A stretch of DNA of 20,692 bases from CAYNQK01 sp964470375 (GTDB taxonomy: Bacteria; Spirochaetota; Spirochaetia; Treponematales; JBGSOB01): NCBI GenBank assembly GCA_964470375.1, contig CAYYCP010000060.1:1-20692 (forward strand), read 5' to 3'. Position numbers and translations under genes: made by a program. Shown here piece by piece: positions 13,340 through 20,692 of the stretch (position 1 is its first letter; every line of letters begins with the position of its first letter). Under the pieces are notes generated by a model. It searched no databases. It saw only the letters and a program-made list of their open reading frames with translations, and was not told the origin of the DNA.

Positions 13340-13886
13340 ACTCCTGGAGGAGGTCCCCAAGGGTGGAAGGCACCAGGCGCATCAGGCTGTCGATGTCCGA
13401 GGCGCTGACATTGCATTCCTTCTCCAGAACAAGACCGCGGTTGGAGGAGTAGAGCTTGTTGAGCAGGCCGTAGATTATGAAGCCGAATATCTTGAGGCCG
13501 GCCCGAGGATGGCGGTTGATGAAGCGCGAGAATTCGTCCCGCGAAAGAGCCAGGATGGTGACGTCGTCTTCGGGGATGACGCTGGCTCCGCGCGGCATGT
13601 CATTGAAAATGGCTGTCTCGCCGAAGACGTCGCCGGCGCTCAGGTGCCCGACTACCACCGGGGTCTCCGAGTCACCGGTGACCTGCACCTCCACCCGGCC
13701 CTCGATGATCACGTAGACCCAGGGGTCGATGGCGCCCTGCTGGATGATGGGCTCCCCGGCCCGGTAGGCGCGATACTCGCCGGCGTCCGCCAGCTCGGCC
13801 AGCTCGGCTGGATCGATGCCCTGGAACATGCGGATGTCGCGTATCTCTCCGCCGATGAGGGCCCGATCCAATTCCAGTTTTTTCAT
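13338..13886 (-). CDS. Stand-alone cyclic-nucleotide-binding (CRP/FNR-type effector domain) protein
   Basis: The product is 182 aa. Residues 18-140 form a cNMP-binding beta-roll. The phosphate-binding cassette FGETAIFNDMPRGAS (88-102) carries the expected Glu90 and Arg99 that hold the ribose and phosphate, so cAMP or cGMP binding is plausible. No DNA-binding domain follows; residues 140-182 are helical (KIFGFIIYGLLNKLY, then a charged tail) and may dimerise or bind a partner. The ATG at 13886 is chosen because GGAGG lies 5 nt upstream and because the upstream in-frame starts fall inside the promoter. The protein may read cAMP made by a cyclase such as the one at 6399, but no direct link is shown. 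Confidence 0.85.
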   Translation of the reverse strand: MKKLELDRALIGGEIRDIRMFQGIDPAELAELADAGEYRAYRAGEPIIQQGAIDPWVYVIIEGRVEVQVTGDSETPVVVGHLSAGDVFGETAIFNDMPRGASVIPEDDVTILALSRDEFSRFINRHPRAGLKIFGFIIYGLLNKLYSSNRGLVLEKECNVSASDIDSLMRLVPSTLGDLLQE

Positions 13887-13902
13887 GTCGGCCTCCGCGA
13901 CC

Positions 13903-13931
13903 ATCATATCGCATTTCTGCTGTGTACTCAA
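13903..13931 (-). promoter_or_regulatory. Strong predicted promoter of the CNB gene
   Basis: TTGAGT and TATGAT are exactly 17 nt apart on the minus strand. The predicted start of transcription (about 13896) falls at the GGAGG site, so the leader would be only about 10 nt. This fixes the translation start at 13886. Confidence 0.6.
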
Positions 13932-14000
13932 ATGCCGCCGGGCTGGCGCTGATAGCTATTGGGGAACCGGGACGGGGCAGGCGGGAATTCGAAAAACCGT

Positions 14001-14006
14001 TATATT
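14001..14006 (+). promoter_or_regulatory. -10 box of the thioesterase unit, leaderless type
   Basis: TATATT ends exactly 6 nt before the ATG at 14013, and no ribosome site precedes that ATG. No convincing -35 is visible. Confidence 0.4.
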
Positions 14007-14012
14007 GGGATC

Positions 14013-14408
14013 ATGGACGCATTCGCCCTCGTGCGCGCAGAGCACCTCAATCACCACGGACTCCTCTTCGGAGGCCAACTCCTCAAGTGGGTCGACGAGT
14101 ACGCCTGGCTGGCGGCGGCCCGCGATTTCCCCGGCTACCGCCTGGTCACCCGGGCCATGGAAAACGCGGATTTCCGGGTGCCCGTGCCCTCCGGATCTAT
14201 CCTGCGTTTCAGCACCCTCCCCGAGCACCGGGGGCGCACATCAGTCACCTATTCCGTCCGGGTCTGGGCCGATGCTCCGGGCGCCGCCCAGGAAACCTTG
14301 GTCTTCAGCATCAAAGTGACCTTCGCCTGTGTGGACGATTCAGGAGCCAAGCGCGAGCTTCCCACGGGCGGCCCCCTGCGTTCCGAGCGCCCTTGCGGAG
14401 AGGGCTGA
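14013..14408 (+). CDS. Hotdog-fold acyl-CoA thioesterase
   Basis: The product is 131 aa, the length of a single-hotdog YciA/YkhA-type enzyme that hydrolyses acyl-CoA to free acid and CoA. The N-terminal signature is intact: AEHLNHHGLLFGGQLLKWVDE (residues 9-29), with Asn13, the GG at 20-21 and Asp28 as the likely catalytic and substrate residues. The rest shows the alternating beta pattern of the fold, including the segments at about 49-62 and 68-88. I chose ATG 14013 because the family signature starts 10 residues later and a -10 box lies 6 nt upstream; an in-frame ATG at 13959 would sit before that promoter. Its stop overlaps the start of the next gene. Confidence 0.88.
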   Translation: MDAFALVRAEHLNHHGLLFGGQLLKWVDEYAWLAAARDFPGYRLVTRAMENADFRVPVPSGSILRFSTLPEHRGRTSVTYSVRVWADAPGAAQETLVFSIKVTFACVDDSGAKRELPTGGPLRSERPCGEG

Positions 14409-15013
14409 TGCTCCTCGGTCCCGGCGACATCCTCTTGCTGCGCCACGCTCAGCGCGGCCCAATCCCCGAGGGTTCGGACGGCGATCTCGTCCCCCTAACC
14501 GAGCGCGGCCGCGCTGACGCTAGGGATTTTGGCCGTAGGTTTGGGCTCGCCCTTGGCTCCGCTGCTTCCTCCCTGCGGGGGCTCTCCAGCCCCGTCGGGC
14601 GCTGCGTGGAAACGGCCCGCCTGGTCCTAGCCTCGGCTGGGTCTGTCTATGCCCCGATATGCTTGGATATCCTGGCCGACGCCTACCTCGCCGATCCCGC
14701 CGAGGCCTACCCCCTCCTCTCCAATCTGGGCTACGACCGCGTCATCCATCGGTACATAAAGGAAGGAATCGCCCCGGGTTTCCATCCCCTGGCTCCGGCC
14801 TCCGAGCGTCTCCTGGGCGCCATGCGAAGCGAGGTCGGGAAGGCCCCCCTCCTGTGCGTCTCCCATGACGTGATCATCCTGCCCTTCCTGGCCTATTACG
14901 CGCCCCGGGAGAAGGCCCGCCTCCGCGGGGGTTGGATAGATTTCCTTGAGGGAGCACTGATCAGGGCCGATGGGGAGACGTTCTTCTTCTCACCCGACGA
15001 CATCGAGGCGTGA
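14408..15013 (+). CDS. Histidine phosphatase superfamily protein
   Basis: The product is 201 aa of the branch 1 phosphoglycerate-mutase-like fold. The catalytic motif reads LLRHAQR (10-16) with Arg12 and His13; family members usually have RHG or RHA. The second arginine is Arg65 in SSPVGRCVETA, and the C-terminal histidine is His153 in VSHDVI. All three phosphate-pocket residues are therefore present. The substrate is unknown and could be a phospho-sugar, a phospho-protein or another small molecule. The start overlaps the thioesterase stop (TGATG) and has GGAGAGG upstream, so the pair forms an operon. The long upstream open frame belongs to the thioesterase region and is not part of this protein. 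The gene is convergent with recQ, 49 bp away. Confidence 0.85.
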   Translation: MLLGPGDILLLRHAQRGPIPEGSDGDLVPLTERGRADARDFGRRFGLALGSAASSLRGLSSPVGRCVETARLVLASAGSVYAPICLDILADAYLADPAEAYPLLSNLGYDRVIHRYIKEGIAPGFHPLAPASERLLGAMRSEVGKAPLLCVSHDVIILPFLAYYAPREKARLRGGWIDFLEGALIRADGETFFFSPDDIEA

Positions 15014-15062
15014 TGTCCAGTCTCGGGGGCATCGTGAACTTGGCCCAGATGGTCGGGACAGC

Positions 15063-16943
<1,881 letters not shown>

Positions 16944-16965
16944 CGCCCCGGGAAGGAGAGGAGCT

Positions 16966-17673
16966 TCAGGCCCGCTCGCCCTCGGATGGACCGGGGTGGC
17001 GGTAGCCCACGCCGGTGACCGTCTCGATCAGAACGGGCGACTTGTGATCGGCCTCAAGCTTTTTCCTCAGCGAGGCGATGTGCTGGTCAAGGCTGCGGCT
17101 CTCCGGACAACGCTCCCAGCCCCAGCAGACCCTGAAGAAGGTCTCGCGGCTGACGGCCAGGCCGCGGCGCTCGCGCAGGAGTCGCAGGAGGGCGGCCTCG
17201 ATCTTGGTGAGGTCGATGATGATATCGTCCCGACGGGCTCGCAGGGAGGACGCGTCCACCTCCCAGGGTCCGAAGTCGAAGCGATCGCCCGCGCCGACCT
17301 CGGCACGCGGCTCCGCCGAGCGGCGCATCAGGGCCCGCACGCGGGCCACCAGCTCGCGGGCCCCGAAGGGCTTGGAGATGAAGTCATCCGCGCCCAGCTC
17401 GAGGCCAAGGACCTTGTCGATCTCCTCGGACTTGGCGCTGATGAAGACCACCGGGATGCGCGAGCCGGACTCGCGCATGCGCCGGCATAGCTCGTAGCCC
17501 GAGAGACCGGGCATCATCACGTCCAGGCAGGCTAAATCGAAGGCGGCTTCGCCGAAACGCTCCCAGGCACGCTTGCCGTTCTCGGCCAGGCAGACCTCCC
17601 AACCCTCAGCGGATAATATCTCGGCGATGGCCTTGCGGGTGAAGGGATCGTCCTCGGCTACCAGGACCCTCAT
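16966..17673 (-). CDS. OmpR-family response regulator
   Basis: The product is 235 aa. The receiver domain (1-120) has the acidic pair Asp8-Asp9, phosphoacceptor Asp51 in CLDVMMPG, Ser79 and Lys101 in SKPF, all expected for phosphotransfer. A linker leads to a winged-helix DNA-binding domain (about 130-228) ending in the family hallmark VTGVGYR. The ATG at 17673 starts the receiver fold exactly, overlaps the kinase stop as ATGA and has GAGG 8 nt upstream within the kinase gene, so synthesis is coupled to the kinase. It is the cognate partner of that kinase by position. Target genes are unknown; its own operon is a candidate. Confidence 0.94.
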   Translation of the reverse strand: MRVLVAEDDPFTRKAIAEILSAEGWEVCLAENGKRAWERFGEAAFDLACLDVMMPGLSGYELCRRMRESGSRIPVVFISAKSEEIDKVLGLELGADDFISKPFGARELVARVRALMRRSAEPRAEVGAGDRFDFGPWEVDASSLRARRDDIIIDLTKIEAALLRLLRERRGLAVSRETFFRVCWGWERCPESRSLDQHIASLRKKLEADHKSPVLIETVTGVGYRHPGPSEGERA

Positions 17674-19214
17674 GTCGATATCCTCTCGGCCGCCAAGCTG
17701 AGGAGGAAGCTGGCGCCCTCGGCACAATCCTCCAAGACGATGTCCCCGCCGTGGGCCCGCGCCAGGCGGCGAGAGATGGACAGGCCCAGGCCCGATCCAG
17801 ACACGCCCTCGGTAAGCGCATCGCTCAGTCGCACGAAGGGCTCGAAGACGCGTTGGCGATCCTTAGCCGGGATGCCCGGGCCGCGGTCTGACACCCTAGC
17901 CCAGGGGCCTGAGGGCCCGGCCCCGGTCTCCACCCTCACTAGCCCCCCGCCGGCCGCGTACTTCTCCGCGTTGGAAACAAGGTTGCCAACGATCTGACGG
18001 GCCCAGTCCTGATCGAAGGCGTAGCGCCCCACGCCTCCGGGCGCGAATTCCAGGACCAGGCCCTTGGCCGCGAAGGAGGGCCGAAAACATTCCAGCGCCG
18101 CCGCTACTGTCTCGTCCCAGTCGGCCTCCTCGGGGCGGGGCGCCTCGCGGCCCTCCTTGCGGGCGAAGCTGAGGACATTGTGGATGAGGCGGGTCAAGCG
18201 CTGGCTCTCCGCGCCAATCACGTCCAGGCATTCCTCGGCCGGCCCGGCTCCCCCACCCAGGCGAGCGCGCAGGAGGTCGAGGTAGAGGCGGATGTTGGTG
18301 AGGGGAGTCTTGAGCTCGTGGGAGACCTGGTTGACGAAGCTGACCCTCTGGCGGGCTTCGGCCATTTCCCTCGCAAGGCCGCGGACTAGGAGGAGGGCCG
18401 CGGAGCCGATGGCCGCCGCCAGGGTGAGGCCTCCCGCGGCCAGGAGCCATGTCTCCGCGGCCGCCAAACCCTTTCCCGCCCCAAGGCCGCCATAGGCCCT
18501 GAATTCCCAGCCCTGGAGAGGGCTCCCCAAACGCAGGGCGGCCAGGGGCTGTTCGCTAGGCGCGGGCTCCAAGCCGCCCCAGCGCATGAAGTCCCGGCCG
18601 CGCGCATCCATCAGGACGATCAGCTCGTCTTCCGCGAAGGTCCGTTCGTCACCGGCGTCGGGCAGGGCCGCCGCCAGGCGGGCCAGGAAGGCCGAGGGAT
18701 TGAGCTCGGCCCCCGCGATGGATGTCTCGGCGGAAGCGATCCAGAAGGCGAAGCGTTGGCCGCCTCCGTGGAACCATGTGATCCAGCCCTGCCCGGGCTT
18801 GACTTCACGGCCCTCCTGTCCGACCGCCCGGTCCGGCGAACCCTCGGCCAGCACGGGGGCGATGCGTTCCATGAACGCCTTCTCCGACTCGCTTGCGCCT
18901 TCCTTGGGCGGATAGACCAGGGCGCCGGCTTGGATGGCGAAGGCCTGGAGGATCATCTCGTCTCGGCGCGAAAGCTCGCCTAGGGTCTCCGCCCCAGGAT
19001 TCTCGCCGAGCCGGGCAGCTAGGTCGGCCGCGCTTGCGCTGACGAACCTATCGGTCTCAAGGGATAGGGACTCCAGCCTGGAGGCCATCGAGCGGGCCAG
19101 GGCGTCATGGATCCGGGACCGGTCGTCGCGCAGGGTTCGCCAGCCCATCCACAGCGAGAAGGCCGTGGGCAGGACTACGAGCGCCGCCAGGGCGATGGCC
19201 GGTCCCTTCTTCAT
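17670..19214 (-). CDS. Membrane sensor histidine kinase
   Basis: The product is 514 aa. TM1 lies at about 4-24 and TM2 at about 256-278, enclosing a roughly 230-residue extracytoplasmic sensor region that I do not recognise. A short linker leads to the HisKA domain with phospho-accepting His299 in FVNQVSHELKTPL. The HATPase domain follows, with the N box around Asn411-Asn415, G1 DRGPGIP at 443-449, F box FEPF at 457-460 and G2 GSGLGLSI at 473-480. The kinase should be active. It starts 3 nt after the VWA gene, whose final codons supply an AGGT ribosome site, and overlaps the regulator gene at its end. The large outer loop next to a co-encoded secreted VWA protein suggests the VWA protein is part of the signal input. 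Confidence 0.92.
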   Translation of the reverse strand: MKKGPAIALAALVVLPTAFSLWMGWRTLRDDRSRIHDALARSMASRLESLSLETDRFVSASAADLAARLGENPGAETLGELSRRDEMILQAFAIQAGALVYPPKEGASESEKAFMERIAPVLAEGSPDRAVGQEGREVKPGQGWITWFHGGGQRFAFWIASAETSIAGAELNPSAFLARLAAALPDAGDERTFAEDELIVLMDARGRDFMRWGGLEPAPSEQPLAALRLGSPLQGWEFRAYGGLGAGKGLAAAETWLLAAGGLTLAAAIGSAALLLVRGLAREMAEARQRVSFVNQVSHELKTPLTNIRLYLDLLRARLGGGAGPAEECLDVIGAESQRLTRLIHNVLSFARKEGREAPRPEEADWDETVAAALECFRPSFAAKGLVLEFAPGGVGRYAFDQDWARQIVGNLVSNAEKYAAGGGLVRVETGAGPSGPWARVSDRGPGIPAKDRQRVFEPFVRLSDALTEGVSGSGLGLSISRRLARAHGGDIVLEDCAEGASFLLSLAAERIST

Positions 19215-19217
19215 TTT

Positions 19218-20543
19218 TCAGTACCTCTGTTGATTCTTGGTGGCGTATTGGTCGTCGCGCATGGCCTTGCGCTGCTCCGCCCAGACTTCCTCGTCCATGA
19301 GGAGGTCCGCGTCCGCGGCCGCCGCCCGGCCCCCCTGGAGGAGGGTTTCCGACCCCAGTTCATTGCCCAGGGCCTCCAGCTCGGCCGCGCTTTTGCTGAG
19401 GACGGCCTTGGCTGCATCCAGTTCGCCCTTGTCGCGCAGCTGCACAGCCTCCTCGCTCTTGAGCACGGCGTTCTGCAAGGCCACCTTCTCGGCTACGTCC
19501 TTGTTGCGGGCCGCGGCCACCTCAGTCTGGTCCATGCTGGCCCTGGCAGTAGCTCGGCCTTCTAGTGAGGACTGCGCCGAACTCTGTGCATTATAATAGG
19601 TGACGCTCACCTCGGCCACGTCCAGGCGCTGGCCGGGCTTAAGCTCCGGAAGTTCCAGCTCTACCAAGAAGTAACGTTCCTGGAGGCTGTAGACGTTGTT
19701 CAATTCGAGGTTCAGCTCCTGGCCGCGGATTTCCGCCTCGCGGTTCAGGGCCTTGATGGGACGGACTCCTGGCGGGCATCGCAGTTTCAGGCGCACATCC
19801 TTAGCCACCACTTCGAAGGCGTCCCTGAATTCGAGATCGAAGATCCTAGCCAAGTCGGCGGGCTCTCGCACGAAGGCGTGATTCCCGTCCGAGGCCTGGG
19901 CCAAGCGCATCATCAGGTCTTCGTTATAATCCAGACCCAATCCCAGGGTGGTCACTGAGATGCCCTCGCGGCGCAGGGCCGAGCCCAGGTCAGCCAATTC
20001 ACCGGGACTGTCGGGACCGACGTTGGCCAGGCCGTCCGAGAGGAGGATGATACGGTTGATGCGCCCATCGGCTAAATACTTACGGAGCTCTGCGGCACCC
20101 TTGCTTACGCCGGCGAATAGGGCTGTGCTGCCCCCGGAGCGGATAGAGCGGATGGCCTGGACGGCCTCGCGTCCATCGCCTACACGCCCGGCCGGGAGGA
20201 TGACTCGCACTTGACTCTCATAGGCTACGATGGAAAGCACATCACGGGGTTCAAGATAACCGACTGCCCTGATGGCGGCTTCTTTGGCGCGCTCCAGTTT
20301 GTCGCCTTCCATGGAGCCGGAGCGGTCCAGGACCAGGGCGAGATTGAGAGGGGCTCGCTCGCGGCCGGCCCGCGCCAGTTCGAAGCCCTTGAGGCCTATC
20401 TTGAGGTAGGCGGTCTGTGGTTTCCCAGCCAAAACCACGGCCTTCTCCATCTCGACGCTCAGGCCGAGCTCCTCGGCGCCGAGCAAACCCGTCGCGACGC
20501 AGAGGACCGCGGCGGCCAGTGACAGGATCGTAATTCGCTTCAT
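19218..20543 (-). CDS. Secreted von Willebrand factor A domain protein
   Basis: The product is 441 aa with a Sec signal peptide (about 1-23, cleavage near LGA). A beta-rich segment at about 25-65 precedes the VWA domain (about 66-240). The metal-ion-dependent adhesion site is complete: Asp73, Ser75 and Ser77 in DRSGSM, Thr140, and Asp170 in LLSDG. Such sites bind Mg2+ or similar ions to hold a protein ligand. A second beta domain (about 245-335) and a helical, Ala/Glu/Lys-rich tail (about 340-441) follow. There is no C-terminal membrane anchor. The ATG at 20543 has GGAGG 7 nt upstream. It is the first gene of a unit with a sensor kinase and regulator. The function is unknown; sensing or scaffolding at the envelope is inferred. 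Confidence 0.88.
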   Translation of the reverse strand: MKRITILSLAAAVLCVATGLLGAEELGLSVEMEKAVVLAGKPQTAYLKIGLKGFELARAGRERAPLNLALVLDRSGSMEGDKLERAKEAAIRAVGYLEPRDVLSIVAYESQVRVILPAGRVGDGREAVQAIRSIRSGGSTALFAGVSKGAAELRKYLADGRINRIILLSDGLANVGPDSPGELADLGSALRREGISVTTLGLGLDYNEDLMMRLAQASDGNHAFVREPADLARIFDLEFRDAFEVVAKDVRLKLRCPPGVRPIKALNREAEIRGQELNLELNNVYSLQERYFLVELELPELKPGQRLDVAEVSVTYYNAQSSAQSSLEGRATARASMDQTEVAAARNKDVAEKVALQNAVLKSEEAVQLRDKGELDAAKAVLSKSAAELEALGNELGSETLLQGGRAAAADADLLMDEEVWAEQRKAMRDDQYATKNQQRY

Positions 20544-20692
20544 GTCCTTGCCTCCATTATGAAAGGTTCAATGCGTCAAATAAATCCCCTTGCGACATTA
20601 GCAGGGTGAAAAGACCGTGAATATTCTGTAAAAAACATGTTAGTTCATCGAAAATTGGTGCGAATGGGCCAGGGGCTTAGGTGAAGCGGGGT
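20544..20692 (-). other. AT-richer upstream region of the VWA operon
   Basis: This 149-bp stretch is visibly richer in A and T than the rest of the window, as expected for a promoter region. The best -10 is CATAAT, just before the GGAGG site, with TTATTT 16 nt upstream as a weak -35; TTGACG nearby is only 12 nt away. No gene is visible before the window ends. Confidence 0.35.

Noticed and set aside
15014..15062. Terminator between the histidine phosphatase gene and recQ
   Set aside because: Only TGTCC and GGACA at the far ends are complementary. No compact stem or T tract is present.

Overview
The window is GC-rich bacterial DNA (no base count was run). It is densely packed with about 16 protein-coding genes. 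There are no rRNA or tRNA genes, CRISPR arrays, insertion sequences or phage genes. Exported proteins (two Sec signal peptides and one lipoprotein-like signal), a NodIJ-like exporter and an exported MsrB-MsrA fusion suit a free-living, probably diderm heterotroph. The phylum cannot be fixed from sequence alone; a spirochaete-like lineage is possible but unproven. Some starts have GGAGG-type ribosome sites. Several others have a TAnnnT box 6-7 nt before the start codon, which points to leaderless transcripts. TAG is an ordinary stop here: it ends recQ, the ABC ATPase gene and the EIIA-like gene.

Left block, minus strand (1-5973): mgtA (Mg2+ P-type ATPase) is followed 2 nt later by a PTS EIIA-like protein with an unrecognised C-terminal domain. 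Next come a NodI-like ABC ATPase and a NodJ-like permease with overlapping ends, then an orphan secreted protein. The mgtA leader (5974 to about 6140) holds a 55-codon Pro/Arg-rich open frame that overlaps the mgtA start as ATGA. It also holds an inverted repeat that could hide the mgtA ribosome site. Together they resemble leader-peptide control of mgtA and are the best candidate for something undescribed here.

Centre, plus strand (6399-11420): a class III adenylate cyclase-NB-ARC-TPR regulator is cut by a single in-frame amber codon at 8184. It is followed by a TspO-like tryptophan-rich membrane protein gene that overlaps (TGATG) an exported MsrB-MsrA methionine sulfoxide reductase gene. 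A convergent GNAT gene (minus) follows, and then metA (plus), whose product has the residue that marks acetyl-CoA-using enzymes. The methionine theme (MsrBA, MetA) is notable but may be coincidence.

Right block (13338-20692): a stand-alone cyclic-nucleotide-binding protein (minus) is divergent from a two-gene unit (plus) encoding a hotdog acyl-CoA thioesterase and a histidine-phosphatase-like protein. A minus-strand unit follows: secreted VWA protein, then sensor kinase (3 nt gap), then OmpR-type regulator (ATGA overlap), then recQ (22 nt gap). Cyclase and CNB protein in one window suggest cAMP signalling, if the amber codon has not destroyed the cyclase gene.
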